NCBI GenBank assembly: GCA_021783275.1
Contig: JAJXUA010000011.1
Location: forward strand, 1 to 36,012
Direction: 5' to 3'
Source of the DNA: Pseudomonadota bacterium
GTDB taxonomy: Bacteria > Pseudomonadota > Gammaproteobacteria > Burkholderiales > Thiobacillaceae
DNA: 36,012 nt
This document shows, in pieces, positions 23,395 through 32,846 of the stretch. Every line of letters starts with the position of its first letter. Position 1 is the stretch's first letter. The position numbers and the translations under genes were made by a program. The notes beneath the pieces were generated by a model. The model had not been told where the DNA came from. It ran no database searches and saw nothing but the letters and a program-made list of their open reading frames with translations.

Positions 23395-25026
23395 ATGAAT
23401 CCAGCCGCAACCGCACCGGCCCAAACCGGCGCATCGCCTTTGGCGCGCGACGTCAAAAAACGCCGCACCTTCGCGATCATCTCCCACCCCGACGCCGGTA
23501 AAACCACACTCACCGAAAAGCTGCTGCTGTTCGGCGGCGCCATTCAAATGGCGGGCACGGTCAAGGCCAAAAAAAGCGGCAAATTCGCCACTTCGGACTG
23601 GATGGCAGTGGAGCAGGAACGCGGCATTTCGGTCGCCTCCTCCGTGATGCAGTTTTCCTACGGCGACTGCGTGTTCAACCTGCTGGACACCCCCGGCCAC
23701 AAGGATTTTTCGGAAGACACCTACCGCGTGCTCACCGCCGTGGACGCGGCGATCATGGTGGTAGACGCGGCCAAGGGTGTGGAAGAACAGACGATCAAAT
23801 TGCTCGAAGTGTGCCGGATGCGGGCGACGCCGATCATCACCTTCATCAACAAGCTCGACCGCGAAGTGCGCGAGCCGCTCGAATTGCTCGACGAGATCGA
23901 ATCCATCCTGAAAATCCACTGCGCGCCGGTGACCTGGCCGATCGGCATGGGCAAGCGTTTTCAGGGTGTGTACCACCTCGACCGCGAGGAAATCCTGCGC
24001 TTCAAGGCCGGCGAGGAAAACGCCGGGCAAACGTTTGAATCGCTGCAAGGCTTGGGCGAAGCGGGCTTGCGCGAACTGTTTCCGCTGGAGGCCGACGCGC
24101 TGCTCGGCGAAATCGAATTGGTGCGCGGCGCGGGCGTGGGCTTCTCGCTGGATGAATTTCTGGCGGGCAAGCAAACGCCCGTATTCTTCGGTTCCGGGAT
24201 CAACAATTTCGGCGTGCGCGAAGTGCTGGCCGCGCTGGCCGACTGGGCGCCCGCGCCGCTGTCGCGCGAAGCGGTCGAGCGCGTGGTCGAACCCACCGAA
24301 GCCAAATTCACCGGCTTCGTGTTCAAGATCCAGGCCAACATGGACCCGAATCACCGCGACCGGATTGCCTTCTTCCGCGTCTGCTCCGGCCGCTACAGTC
24401 CCGGCATGAAAGTGCGCCACCGCCGCACCGGCAAGGACATGAAAATCGCCAACGCTGTCGTCTTCATGGCCAACGAGCGCACGCGCATGGAAGACGCGGT
24501 GGCGGGCGACATCATCGGCATCCACAACCACGGCCAGTTGCACATCGGCGACACCCTCACCGAAGGCGAGGCGCTGCAATACAAGGGCATCCCCTACTTC
24601 GCCCCCGAACTGTTTTCCAAACCGCGCCTGCGCGACCCGCTACGCGCCAAACAGCTGAACAAGGGCTTGCTCGAACTCGGCGAAGAAGGCGCAGTGCAGG
24701 TGTTCGAACCCTTCGCCGACAACGTGCTGCTGATCGGTGCCGTCGGCCCGCTGCAATTCGAGATCGTCGCCCACCGCCTGCGCACCGAATACGGCGTCGA
24801 TGCCAGCTTCGAAACCGCCGGCATCCATACCGCGCGCTGGGTCACCTGCCCCGACGCCCCGCATCTCGCCGAATTCACCAAAGCGAATTCGCTACGATTG
24901 GCGAAGGACGTCGATGGCAATCTGGTGTATCTGGCGGATACGCGGGTGAATTTGCAGTTGGCGCAGGAACGCTGGCCCAAGGTCGCGTTCCATGACACGC
25001 GGGAACATGGGCAGGTGATGGGTTGA
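23395..25026 (+). CDS. prfC: Peptide chain release factor 3
   Basis: 543 residues, slightly longer than E. coli RF3 (529) through an Ala/Pro/Thr-rich N-terminal tail. The GTPase motifs are all present: G1 SHPDAGKTT (30-38), the switch I motif [12 protein letters not shown]3 [14 protein letters not shown] and G4 NKLDRE. The RF3-specific domains II-III follow ([33 protein letters not shown]). It recycles RF1 and RF2 from the ribosome after peptide release, using GTP in the cytosol. It is distinguished from EF-G by length and by these C-terminal motifs. The brnT promoter follows its stop directly. Confidence 0.97.
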   Translation: MNPAATAPAQTGASPLARDVKKRRTFAIISHPDAGKTTLTEKLLLFGGAIQMAGTVKAKKSGKFATSDWMAVEQERGISVASSVMQFSYGDCVFNLLDTPGHKDFSEDTYRVLTAVDAAIMVVDAAKGVEEQTIKLLEVCRMRATPIITFINKLDREVREPLELLDEIESILKIHCAPVTWPIGMGKRFQGVYHLDREEILRFKAGEENAGQTFESLQGLGEAGLRELFPLEADALLGEIELVRGAGVGFSLDEFLAGKQTPVFFGSGINNFGVREVLAALADWAPAPLSREAVERVVEPTEAKFTGFVFKIQANMDPNHRDRIAFFRVCSGRYSPGMKVRHRRTGKDMKIANAVVFMANERTRMEDAVAGDIIGIHNHGQLHIGDTLTEGEALQYKGIPYFAPELFSKPRLRDPLRAKQLNKGLLELGEEGAVQVFEPFADNVLLIGAVGPLQFEIVAHRLRTEYGVDASFETAGIHTARWVTCPDAPHLAEFTKANSLRLAKDVDGNLVYLADTRVNLQLAQERWPKVAFHDTREHGQVMG

Positions 25027-25041
25027 GGATAGACTCAAAGT

Positions 25042-25060
25042 GTATATTGCTCTAATATAC
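25042..25060. promoter_or_regulatory. Palindromic operator/promoter of brnT-brnA
   Basis: GTATAT-TGCTCTA-ATATAC is a perfect 6-bp inverted repeat centred at 25051, five bases before the brnT ATG. It overlaps a possible -10 (TAATAT at 25053, with TAGACT at 25030 as a -35 at 17-base spacing). This is the expected layout for autorepression by the antitoxin or the complex. Confidence 0.65.
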
Positions 25061-25064
25061 AGCT

Positions 25065-25367
25065 ATGATTGATTTCTCGACGGTCACAGGGTTCGACTGG
25101 GACGCGGGCAATGAACGCAAGAATGCCGACGCGCACGGGGTCAGCCAGACCGAAGCGGAGCAGGTTTTCTTCAACCAGCCTTTGATCGTGACACCGGATG
25201 AGCAACACAGTGCGCGCGAGTTACGCATTCGCGCACTGGGCATCACCAACGCAGGCCGGCTTCTGGCCCTCTTTTTCACGATGCGGGCCGACGGCAGCCT
25301 GATACGGGTGATCTCGGCACGCGACATGCACAGAAAGGAGCGCAAGGAGTATGAGCAAACGACTTAA
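25065..25367 (+). CDS. brnT: BrnT-family toxin of type II toxin-antitoxin system
   Basis: 100 residues. It matches the BrnT layout: early F-x-WD (TGFDWDAGNERKNADAHGVS), then EAEQVFFNQPL, an ALGITNAGRLLALFFT strand pair and a final IRVISARDMHRKERKEYE. The family toxin is a ribonuclease of RelE-like fold that inhibits translation. The ATG has no Shine-Dalgarno and lies just after the operator palindrome, so a nearly leaderless transcript is likely. It overlaps brnA by 17 bases. Toxin first, antitoxin second is the normal BrnTA order. Confidence 0.9.
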   Translation: MIDFSTVTGFDWDAGNERKNADAHGVSQTEAEQVFFNQPLIVTPDEQHSARELRIRALGITNAGRLLALFFTMRADGSLIRVISARDMHRKERKEYEQTT

Positions 25368-25662
25368 GCCCCTGCCCCGCTTCGCCAGCGAGGCGGAAGA
25401 ACGGGCATTCTGGGAAGCGCCCGGCAATGACAGCACCGCTTATTTCGATGCGTCAAAATCGGTGCGCGTCGTATTTCCCAACCTCAAGGCAACGACGACT
25501 TCGATTTCCTTGCGCCTGCCCGACGCCCTGCTAACGCACATCAAGGCGATGGCGAACAGGCTGGATGTGCCCTACCAGTCGTTGATGAAACTCTGGCTGG
25601 CCGAGAAACTGGTCGAAGCCGAGAAACAAACCGCTGCCGCCAAAAGACTGGCGACGCGCTGA
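25351..25662 (+). CDS. brnA: BrnA-like / CopG-family antitoxin
   Basis: 103 residues. The N-terminal region with FASEAEERAFWEAPGNDSTA is typical of antitoxins that wrap the BrnT toxin (CopG_antitoxin, PF12441). A C-terminal ribbon-helix-helix DNA-binding part follows (about 49-90: TTSISLRLPDALLTHIKAMA, then YQSLMKLWLAEKL). AAAGGAG lies about 10 bases before the ATG, inside the toxin gene. It neutralises BrnT and should repress the pair at the palindrome upstream. Confidence 0.88.
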   Translation: MSKRLKPLPRFASEAEERAFWEAPGNDSTAYFDASKSVRVVFPNLKATTTSISLRLPDALLTHIKAMANRLDVPYQSLMKLWLAEKLVEAEKQTAAAKRLATR

Positions 25663-25734
25663 GGCGTTATAGAGGCCACGACAATCACGAAGCGGCCGCC
25701 GCCGGAACAGCCGCCTCACCCGCCGCCTCAATCC

Positions 25735-25770
25735 AAACCGAAACGGCGACCGCAGTCGCCGTTTTGGTTT
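25735..25770 (+). terminator. Terminator-like hairpin after brnA
   Basis: A 16-bp stem AAACCGAAACGGCGAC / GTCGCCGTTTTGGTTT (one G-T pair) with a CGCA loop. The T-rich right arm supplies the only U-tract. It could act on both strands, for brnA and for the minus-strand gene ending at 25836. The remaining gap sequence shows nothing else. Confidence 0.65.
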
Positions 25771-25835
25771 GATGCCGGGTGTGCTATCAAGCCGCCTGCC
25801 TGCCGGGTTTTTGCGGCTACCCCTCAGGATACAAT

Positions 25836-26534
25836 CTAGCTACCAATAGCTTTACTGGCTTGCTTTACTAGGTGCTCACGCAACTGCGTAAGCTCCTCGA
25901 TACCAAGAACCGCCCTTACTCTTGTTTTCAGAGCATCTACCAGAGATTTTTCTTCAATGCCTTCCTGACTCTTGAGCCCAAGAATTCGCCCAAACAATTC
26001 AAAATTACTGTTGATGCGCAATGATCTCTCGTCGGAATAGGCTCCATGGCCGGTGGTCGATATTATGAAATGTGCATCAGCACCAAGTCTTCGCAATGTT
26101 GATTCGAACTCATCTAGATCCGTATCAATTTTTTCGGTTAGCCACATTGCGTAGTCCTGCCGAAGCTTGTACAGCTGAGCCGCATGTTTCAGCGCGTCCG
26201 GTGTGTCGCCTTCTCGAAACAGCGTATGCACTGTTTTGTTAAGTTCACTCATATATTTCTCACCAAACTCAGCATGCTTATCAAATGCGGCATTAGCCAT
26301 ATGTGATGCCGCACCAAGTGTGAACTGAAAATCTCTTCGCTGGGTCTCCAAGCGTTTCTGATAATCAGATTCGTCACGAGCTAGCTGAAATAACGCGCCG
26401 AATAGTGCTGTCACGCCAGGCGCGGCAACAAAACCTGCCCATGCATTGTGGCTGTCGGCGATTAGAAAATAGGCGCTAATTGAAAGCAGAAAGACAACAG
26501 CAAGTACGAAGTAGGCCGTCCAATTGAGCTTCAT
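25836..26534 (-). CDS. Orphan membrane protein, two N-terminal TM segments
   Basis: 232 residues from the ATG at 26534, which has AGGA 9-10 bases upstream; a TTG 39 bases further upstream is less likely. Two hydrophobic segments (about 6-26: WTAYFVLAVVFLLSISAYFL; about 32-50: AWAGFVAAPGVTALFGALF) are followed by a cytosolic helical region rich in Glu, Lys, Asp and His. The end is coiled-coil-like (VLGIEELTQLREHLVKQASK). I do not recognise a family. Base composition is distinctly AT-richer than all neighbours, and codons such as AAT, GAT, AAA and TCA are frequent. It sits between a toxin-antitoxin pair and the end of the radA operon, suggesting horizontal acquisition. Confidence 0.75.
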   Translation of the reverse strand: MKLNWTAYFVLAVVFLLSISAYFLIADSHNAWAGFVAAPGVTALFGALFQLARDESDYQKRLETQRRDFQFTLGAASHMANAAFDKHAEFGEKYMSELNKTVHTLFREGDTPDALKHAAQLYKLRQDYAMWLTEKIDTDLDEFESTLRRLGADAHFIISTTGHGAYSDERSLRINSNFELFGRILGLKSQEGIEEKSLVDALKTRVRAVLGIEELTQLREHLVKQASKAIGS

Positions 26535-26597
26535 GTTTGATGTCCTAAATTCGCGGAAAATGTGCAGGCTCAAGCAAGTACCTCACCTTCTGTAAAT

Positions 26598-27953
26598 TCA
26601 GGCGTCCCGGAACAACTGAATCGCCTCGTCCAGCCGCTGCACTGCATGCACCTTCATGCCGGCGATCTTTTGCTTGGGCTGGTTGGCGGCCGGGACGATG
26701 GCCTGGGTGAAGCCGAGCTTGGCGGCTTCTTTCAATCGCTCCTGACCTCGCTGCACCGGACGGATTTCGCCCGCCAAACCCACTTCGCCGAACATCACCA
26801 GCTTGTCGGGTAGCGGCTGACTTCTGAGCGACGAAACAATCGCGGCAAGCACAGCGAGGTCGGCGGCAGGCTCGCTGATTTTCACACCGCCGACGGCGTT
26901 GACGAATACATCCTGATCGAAGCAGGCGATACCGGCGTGGCGGTGCAGCACGGCGAGCAGCATGGCGAGGCGGTTCTGCTCCAGTCCCACTGAAAGCCGG
27001 CGCGGATTCGGCGCGTGACTGGAATCGACCAGCGCCTGGATTTCCACCAGCAAGGGCCGCGTGCCTTCCTGCGTGACCAGTACGCAGGAGCCGGGCACCG
27101 GCTCGCCGTGGCGCGACAGGAAAATCGCCGACGGATTGGCCACGCCCTTCAAGCCCTTTTCGGTCATGGCGAAGACGCCGATCTCGTTGACCGCGCCGAA
27201 GCGGTTCTTGAACGCGCGCACCAGGCGAAAACTCGACCCGGTGTCGCCCTCGAAATACAGCACGGTGTCCACAATATGTTCGAGCACGCGCGGGCCGGCG
27301 ATGGCGCCTTCCTTGGTGACGTGGCCGACGAGGATGATCGCGGTGCCGGTCTGCTTGGCGTGGCGCGTGAGCTGCGCGGCGCACTCGCGCACCTGCGCGA
27401 CCGAGCCGGGGGCCGAGGTCAGCGCTTCGGAATACACGGTCTGGATCGAGTCGATGACCGCGACCTCGGGCTTGAGATCGGCGAGCTGCGCAAGAATGGC
27501 TTCGAGGCGGATTTCCGGTAGCACCGGCAGATTCGTTTCCGGCAGACTCAGCCGCCGCGCGCGCAACGCCACCTGGCGCGCCGATTCCTCGCCGCTGACG
27601 TAGAGCGTGTTCATGCGCCCGGACAGCCCCGCCAGCGCCTGCAACAGCAGCGTCGATTTGCCGATGCCAGGGTCGCCGCCGATCAGCACCACCCCGCCCG
27701 GCACCAGACCGCCGCCGAGCACGCGGTCGAGTTCGCCGATGTCGGTGGCGATGCGGCTTTCTTCCGACGCTTCGACATCGTGCAGCAGTTGCACCGTGCT
27801 CGTCGCGGTCAGTCCTGCAAAACGCGGCTTGGTCGATTCGGCGACGGTTTCAACCAGGGTGTTCCAGGCGTTGCAGGCCGGGCACTGACCCTGCCACTTG
27901 GGCGACTGGCCGCCGCATTCGGTGCAGGTGTAGATGGTTTTTGATTTAGCCAA
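26598..27953 (-). CDS. radA: DNA repair protein RadA
   Basis: 451 residues. N-terminal C4 zinc finger (C10, C13, C24, C27: YTCTECGGQSPKW...CPAC), Walker A GGDPGIGKSTLLLQ, and the RadA-specific KNRFGAVNEIGVF. The C-terminal Lon-like domain has ALVDSSHAPNPRRLSVGLEQ. It is a RecA-paralogous ATPase that promotes branch migration during recombinational repair. The start codon is TTG (reads MAKSKT), supported by conservation of that N-terminus. It is the last gene of the minus-strand operon, 6 bases after cysM. Confidence 0.96.
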   Translation of the reverse strand: MAKSKTIYTCTECGGQSPKWQGQCPACNAWNTLVETVAESTKPRFAGLTATSTVQLLHDVEASEESRIATDIGELDRVLGGGLVPGGVVLIGGDPGIGKSTLLLQALAGLSGRMNTLYVSGEESARQVALRARRLSLPETNLPVLPEIRLEAILAQLADLKPEVAVIDSIQTVYSEALTSAPGSVAQVRECAAQLTRHAKQTGTAIILVGHVTKEGAIAGPRVLEHIVDTVLYFEGDTGSSFRLVRAFKNRFGAVNEIGVFAMTEKGLKGVANPSAIFLSRHGEPVPGSCVLVTQEGTRPLLVEIQALVDSSHAPNPRRLSVGLEQNRLAMLLAVLHRHAGIACFDQDVFVNAVGGVKISEPAADLAVLAAIVSSLRSQPLPDKLVMFGEVGLAGEIRPVQRGQERLKEAAKLGFTQAIVPAANQPKQKIAGMKVHAVQRLDEAIQLFRDA

Positions 27954-27959
27954 GACGGC

Positions 27960-28853
27960 TTACGCGGGGAACACGCCGGTGGAGAGATAGCGGTCGCCGC
28001 GGTCACAGATGATCGAGACGATCACAGCGTTCTCAACTTCTTTCGACAGTTGCAGCGCCGCCCACAACGCGCCGCCGGACGAAATACCGGCGAAGATGCC
28101 TTCCTCACGCGCGAGCTGGCGCGTGGTTTCTTCGGCGTTCCACTGACCGACATAGATCATGTGATCGACCCGGTCGTAATCGCAGATGGCGGGCACGTAT
28201 TCGTCCGGCCATTTGCGGATGCCGGGGATCTGCGCGCCTTCCACCGGCTGCACACCGACGATCTGGATCGCCGGGTTTTTTTCCTTGAGGTAACGTGAGC
28301 AGCCCATGATCGTGCCGGTGGTCCCCATGCTCGATACGAAATGGGTGATCTTGCCGCGCGTATCGCGCCAGATTTCGGGGCCAGTGGTGCGGTAATGCGC
28401 GTCGGGGTTGTCGGGGTTGGAAAACTGGTCGAGGATTTTGCCGATGCCCTGTTTTTCCATGGCGATGGCCAGGTCACGCGCGCCTTCCATACCGGCTTCC
28501 TTGCTCACCAGTTGCAGTTCGGCGCCGAACGCACGCATGGTTTGCCGCCGCTCGATCGACAGATGCTCGGGCATGATCAGGATCATGCGGTAGCCGCGCA
28601 TCGCCGCCGCCATCGCCAGCGCAATCCCGGTATTGCCGCTGGTCGCTTCGATCAGCGTGTCGCCCGGCTTGATTTCGCCGCGTGCCTGCGCCGCGTCGAT
28701 CATCGACAATGCCGGCCGGTCTTTCACCGAACCCGCCGGATTATTACCTTCGAGCTTGACCAGCACGGTATTGCTGGTGACGCCGGGCAGCCGCTTGAGC
28801 CGCACCAGCGGCGTGTTGCCAACGGTGTCTTCGATGGATTTGTAGTCGCTCAT
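27960..28853 (-). CDS. cysM: Cysteine synthase B (O-acetylserine sulfhydrylase)
   Basis: 297 residues. PLP-binding Lys44 lies in [32 protein letters not shown] is the substrate loop, [19 protein letters not shown] the phosphate-binding loop and [12 protein letters not shown] the C-terminal motif. The [10 protein letters not shown] sequence and length (about 300) favour CysM over CysK. It makes cysteine from O-acetylserine and sulfide or thiosulfate. The start overlaps the hldD stop by 4 bases, so the two are translationally coupled. Thiosulfate use would fit the split YeeE/YedE pair at the other end of the window; that link is inference. Confidence 0.95.
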   Translation of the reverse strand: MSDYKSIEDTVGNTPLVRLKRLPGVTSNTVLVKLEGNNPAGSVKDRPALSMIDAAQARGEIKPGDTLIEATSGNTGIALAMAAAMRGYRMILIMPEHLSIERRQTMRAFGAELQLVSKEAGMEGARDLAIAMEKQGIGKILDQFSNPDNPDAHYRTTGPEIWRDTRGKITHFVSSMGTTGTIMGCSRYLKEKNPAIQIVGVQPVEGAQIPGIRKWPDEYVPAICDYDRVDHMIYVGQWNAEETTRQLAREEGIFAGISSGGALWAALQLSKEVENAVIVSIICDRGDRYLSTGVFPA

Positions 28854-29848
28854 GACCCCAGGAGCTGGCTGACGTAACGCGTCGTGCCGGCCTCCACACT
28901 CAGAAACGGCGCATCATACCCCGCTGCCCGCAGGGCGGAAATATCCGCTTCGGTATAGCTCTGGTATTTGCCCTTGAGCGCTTCCGGGAAGTCGATATAG
29001 CTGACGATGCCCTGCGCCTGCATCTCGGCCAGCGTGAGTGCGGCTTCACCCGATGCCGCACGGCAGGCATTGACGGCCGCCACCGCCACATCGTTGAAAC
29101 TCTGGCAGCGCCCCGTGCCCACGTTGAAAATGCCGGACACGTCAGGATGATCGAGAAACCACAGGTTGACCGCAATTACATCGTCCACCGAGACGAAATC
29201 GCGGCGCTGTTCGCCATTCGGGTAATCATCGCACCCCTCGAACAGCTTCACCCGGCCGTCGGCACGATACTGATTGAAGAAATGAAACGCCACCGACGCC
29301 ATGCGGCCCTTGTGCTGCTCGCGCGGGCCGTAGACGTTGAAATAACGGAAGCCGGCGATCTGTGCCGTGCGCTCGGACCCTAGCCGACGCACGCTCTGGT
29401 CGAACAGGAATTTGGAATAGCCGTACACATTCAGCGGGGACTCGAATTCGCGCGATTCGGAAAACGTGCGACCGCCGCCGTAGACGCTGGCCGACGAGGC
29501 ATACAGAAACTGCGCACCTTCGTCCTGACAGAATTTGAGCAGCGCACCGGAATAGCGGTAGTTGTTCTCCATCATGTAGCGGCCGTCGGTTTCCATGGTG
29601 TCGGAACACGCACCTTCGTGAAAGATCGCGGAGACGCTGCCATCGAGCACGCCCTGCTCGATCAGATCGAGAAACTCCGCCTTGTCGAGATAGTCGGCGA
29701 TCTCGCAGTCGGTCAGGTTTTTGAATTTGTCGGCGCGGGTGAGGTTGTCCACTGCGAGGATATTGGTTTCGCCACGCGCGTTGAGCGCCTTGACGATATT
29801 CGCCCCGATGAACCCGGCAGCGCCGGTGACGACGGTGTATTGACTCAT
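28850..29848 (-). CDS. hldD: ADP-L-glycero-D-manno-heptose 6-epimerase
   Basis: 332 residues, an extended short-chain dehydrogenase/reductase. The NADP-binding GAAGFIG is at residues 9-15 and the catalytic Y142-x3-K146 in [10 protein letters not shown], with [11 protein letters not shown] before it. [19 protein letters not shown] is diagnostic of HldD. It makes ADP-L-glycero-D-manno-heptose for the LPS inner core. GGAG precedes the ATG by about 8 bases. Its start overlaps the end of hldA by 4 bases. Confidence 0.96.
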   Translation of the reverse strand: MSQYTVVTGAAGFIGANIVKALNARGETNILAVDNLTRADKFKNLTDCEIADYLDKAEFLDLIEQGVLDGSVSAIFHEGACSDTMETDGRYMMENNYRYSGALLKFCQDEGAQFLYASSASVYGGGRTFSESREFESPLNVYGYSKFLFDQSVRRLGSERTAQIAGFRYFNVYGPREQHKGRMASVAFHFFNQYRADGRVKLFEGCDDYPNGEQRRDFVSVDDVIAVNLWFLDHPDVSGIFNVGTGRCQSFNDVAVAAVNACRAASGEAALTLAEMQAQGIVSYIDFPEALKGKYQSYTEADISALRAAGYDAPFLSVEAGTTRYVSQLLGS

Positions 29849-30780
29849 GCGGTTTCTCCAAACACTTCGTCGGCCCGCGCAACTGCCGTGCCAAATTTGC
29901 CCACCACCACACCCGCCGCGCGATTCGCCAGCTGCATCGCTTCAATGCCGCTTGCCCCGGCTGCAAGGGAAACCGCCATTGCCGCGATCACGGTATCACC
30001 CGCGCCAGACACGTCGAAAATCTCGCGCGCCTGCGTCGCCTCGTGATGTGCACCTTGCGCATCAAAGAGGCTCATGCCTTCTTCACTGCGTGTTACCAGC
30101 AGCGCATCGAGCGCAAAGCGCGCACGCACGGCAGTGGCTTTGTCTGCCAGCTCGGATTCCGAGGCCCAGCTTCCTGCCACATCGCGAAATTCGGTGCGAT
30201 TGGGCGTGATCAGCGTGGCACCTGTATAACGCTCCCAGTCATCACCCTTGGGATCCACCAGGATGGGTTTGCCTGCTTCTCGGGCAGCCGCAATCATGCG
30301 CGTCACATGGGTGAGTCCACCCTTGCCATAATCCGAAAGAATCACCGCATCGCATTCAGCCAGCAGACTCTCATAGGCTTCCAGCTTGGCTGCCAGCACT
30401 TCGTGCCCGGGCTGGGTTTCAAAGTCAACGCGCAACAATTGCTGCTGGCGGCCAATGACCCGCAATTTCGTAATGGTGGAAAAAGCAGCGTCTTCATAAA
30501 GATGCACCTGGAATGATTCTGCATCCAGCAGGGTGCGTAACGCCTGCCCGGCTTCGTCATGCCCGACTACCGATAGCAGTACCACCTGCGCACCCAGCGC
30601 TGCGGCGTTGCGCGCCACATTCCCTGCTCCGCCCACCCGGTCCTCCGTGCGTGTGACGTGCACCACCGGAACCGGCGCTTCGGGCGAGATGCGCGATACG
30701 TCACCAAACCAGTACCGGTCGAGCATCACATCCCCTGCCACCAGGATACGAACCCGGCCGATTGCTTCACGCAAGGACAT
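29845..30780 (-). CDS. hldA: D-glycero-beta-D-manno-heptose-7-phosphate kinase
   Basis: 311 residues, a PfkB/ribokinase-family kinase. [20 protein letters not shown] at the N-terminus and the catalytic [14 protein letters not shown] at the C-terminus are the family signatures, with [15 protein letters not shown] between them. It phosphorylates heptose 7-phosphate to the 1,7-bisphosphate for LPS core synthesis. Only the kinase half is present; the adenylyltransferase half of E. coli HldE (HldC) is absent from this chain and from the window, so it must be encoded elsewhere. Its start overlaps the ugd stop (TAATG). Confidence 0.94.
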   Translation of the reverse strand: MSLREAIGRVRILVAGDVMLDRYWFGDVSRISPEAPVPVVHVTRTEDRVGGAGNVARNAAALGAQVVLLSVVGHDEAGQALRTLLDAESFQVHLYEDAAFSTITKLRVIGRQQQLLRVDFETQPGHEVLAAKLEAYESLLAECDAVILSDYGKGGLTHVTRMIAAAREAGKPILVDPKGDDWERYTGATLITPNRTEFRDVAGSWASESELADKATAVRARFALDALLVTRSEEGMSLFDAQGAHHEATQAREIFDVSGAGDTVIAAMAVSLAAGASGIEAMQLANRAAGVVVGKFGTAVARADEVFGETA

Positions 30781-32102
30781 TACTGCCGCCCGATCGGGAA
30801 ATACTCAAAGCCCATGTCGCGCATCGCCTGGGGTTCATAGAGATTGCGGCCATCGAACACCAGCGGGGTTTTCAGCAGGGCTTTCAGGGTGTCGAAATTG
30901 GGGCTGCGGAAGACTTTCCATTCGGTCACGATCAGCAGCGCATCCGCATCCTTCAGGGCGGCTGTCGGGTCGCTGGCCAGGATCAGGTCGGGGCGGTCGC
31001 CGTAAATGCGATGGGTTTCTTCCATCGCCGCCGGGTCGTACGCCGCCACACTTGCGCCCATGGCCCACAGAGCTTCGAGCATGGCGCGGCTGGGGGCGGC
31101 ACGCATATCGTCGGTATTGGGCTTGAACGCCAGCCCCCACATGGCGAAACGCTTGCCTTTCAGGTTCGTTCCCAGGCGCGCCGTCAGTTTGCTGACGAGT
31201 ATCTGTTTCTGCGCATCGTTGGCGGCCTCGACTGCGCCCAGTACACGCAGCGGAATGCCATTTTCCTGTCCGGTGCGCTGCAAGGCCTGCACGTCCTTGG
31301 GAAAACACGAGCCACCGTAGCCGCATCCGGCATACAGAAAGTGATAGCCGATGCGTGGATCGGAGCCAATGCCATGCCGCACCTGTTCGATGTCGGCACC
31401 GAGTTTTTCCGCCAGCACGGCCAGTTCATTCATGAACGATATACGTGTCGCCAGCATGGCATTGGCGGCGTATTTGGTGAGCTCGGCGCTTTTCACATCC
31501 ATCACCCTGAGGCGGTCGTGATTGCGCTGGAACGGCGCATAAAGCTGGCGCAGCAAGGCTGTTGCGTGTTCGCTGTCGGTGCCGATGACGATGCGGTCGG
31601 GCTTCATGAAGTCATCAACCGCCGCGCCTTCCTTGAGGAACTCGGGGTTGGAGGCAACGTTGAATTCCAGCGTCACGCCACGCTTTGCCAGTTCTTCTTC
31701 CAGCGCGGCTTTGACCTTGTCTGCGGTACCGACCGGCACGGTGGATTTATCGACCACCAGTTTGTAGTCCGTCATGTGACGGCCTATATTGCGCGCGGCC
31801 GCGACAACATATTGCAAATCGGCCGAGCCGTCTTCGTCGGGCGGCGTGCCGACAGCAATGAACTGGATCTGGCCGAACGCGACCGAGGCTTCGACATCGG
31901 TCGTGAAATGCAGGCGACCGGCGGCGACGTTACGGCGCACCATGTCTTCGAGTCCCGGCTCATAGATGGGAATACCGCCGGCCTTCAGCGTCGCGATTTT
32001 TTTCGGATCGACATCGAGGCACAGGACTTCATTGCCGACTTCGGCCAGACAGGTGCCTGTGACCAGACCCACATAGCCTGTACCGATTACTGTAATTTTC
32101 AT
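30780..32102 (-). CDS. ugd: UDP-glucose 6-dehydrogenase
   Basis: 440 residues. NAD-binding [18 protein letters not shown] at the N-terminus, [20 protein letters not shown] in the middle, and the catalytic Cys266 in [31 protein letters not shown] begins the C-terminal UDP-binding domain. It oxidises UDP-glucose twice to UDP-glucuronate, a precursor for exopolysaccharide or modified LPS. AGGA lies 8 bases before the ATG, inside the 3' end of pyrF (3-base gap). Placed with hldA and hldD, it supports envelope polysaccharide synthesis. Confidence 0.96.
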   Translation of the reverse strand: MKITVIGTGYVGLVTGTCLAEVGNEVLCLDVDPKKIATLKAGGIPIYEPGLEDMVRRNVAAGRLHFTTDVEASVAFGQIQFIAVGTPPDEDGSADLQYVVAAARNIGRHMTDYKLVVDKSTVPVGTADKVKAALEEELAKRGVTLEFNVASNPEFLKEGAAVDDFMKPDRIVIGTDSEHATALLRQLYAPFQRNHDRLRVMDVKSAELTKYAANAMLATRISFMNELAVLAEKLGADIEQVRHGIGSDPRIGYHFLYAGCGYGGSCFPKDVQALQRTGQENGIPLRVLGAVEAANDAQKQILVSKLTARLGTNLKGKRFAMWGLAFKPNTDDMRAAPSRAMLEALWAMGASVAAYDPAAMEETHRIYGDRPDLILASDPTAALKDADALLIVTEWKVFRSPNFDTLKALLKTPLVFDGRNLYEPQAMRDMGFEYFPIGRQ

Positions 32103-32105
32103 GGT

Positions 32106-32810
32106 TTATTCCTGAGCATTTTGAATATCGAAATGGATCTGTTGCAGGGCGATCAGCGGATCGTCCGCTGCAGTAATCGGGCGGCCGATCACCAGATCAG
32201 TCGCCCCGGCATGAAGCGCCTGAACCGGGGTCATCACCCGTCGCTGGTCGGCTGCATCAGCCCCGGGCGGGCGGATGCCCGGAGTGACCAGACGGAAATC
32301 GCTCCCCAGGCTGGCACGCAGCGCGGTGGCTTCGTGCGCCGAGCACACCACACCATCGAGCTGGCACGCTTGGGCCAGCCGTGCCAGTCGCAGCACCTGA
32401 TCGGCGGGCAGCGCTGGCACACCCGTTTCTTCCAGGTCTTCCTTCGCCATGCTGGTCAGCACGGTGACGGCGATCAACAAAGGCGGATGCGGCAAGTCTG
32501 CCAGGGCGGCACTGGCGGCTTCCATCATGCGGCGTCCACCTGCGGCGTGCACATTCAGCATCCACACGCCCAAGCCTGCCGCTGCGCGGCAGGCGGCGGC
32601 CACGGTATGGGGAATGTCATGAAATTTCAGATCCAGGAATACGTCGAAACCCCGCGCCACCAGCGCGCGCACCAGCTCGGGACCGGCTGCGGTAAACAGC
32701 TCCTTACCGACCTTGATGCGGCACAACGCCGGATCCAGTCGCGTCACCAGTGCCAGCGCTGACGCGGCATCGGGATAATCCAGCGCGACGATGATCCGGG
32801 TCGAATTCAT
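32106..32810 (-). CDS. pyrF: Orotidine 5'-phosphate decarboxylase
   Basis: 234 residues, group I PyrF. The active-site D60-x-K62-x2-D65 lies in [13 protein letters not shown], with an N-terminal [14 protein letters not shown] and a C-terminal phosphate-gripper [18 protein letters not shown]. It converts OMP to UMP in the cytosol. It is 36 bases downstream of lapB and 3 bases upstream of ugd. Association with lapB is conserved across many Gram-negatives. Confidence 0.96.
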   Translation of the reverse strand: MNSTRIIVALDYPDAASALALVTRLDPALCRIKVGKELFTAAGPELVRALVARGFDVFLDLKFHDIPHTVAAACRAAAGLGVWMLNVHAAGGRRMMEAASAALADLPHPPLLIAVTVLTSMAKEDLEETGVPALPADQVLRLARLAQACQLDGVVCSAHEATALRASLGSDFRLVTPGIRPPGADAADQRRVMTPVQALHAGATDLVIGRPITAADDPLIALQQIHFDIQNAQE

Positions 32811-32846
32811 CTGCCCGCCTGCAGCCTGTAATCCGAAACGCGCATC

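Noticed and set aside
30762-32762. A 666-codon open frame on the + strand opposite ugd and pyrF
   Set aside because: Antisense to two certain genes. The product is His/Gln/Arg-rich with no domain, as expected from high GC at third positions of the real genes.
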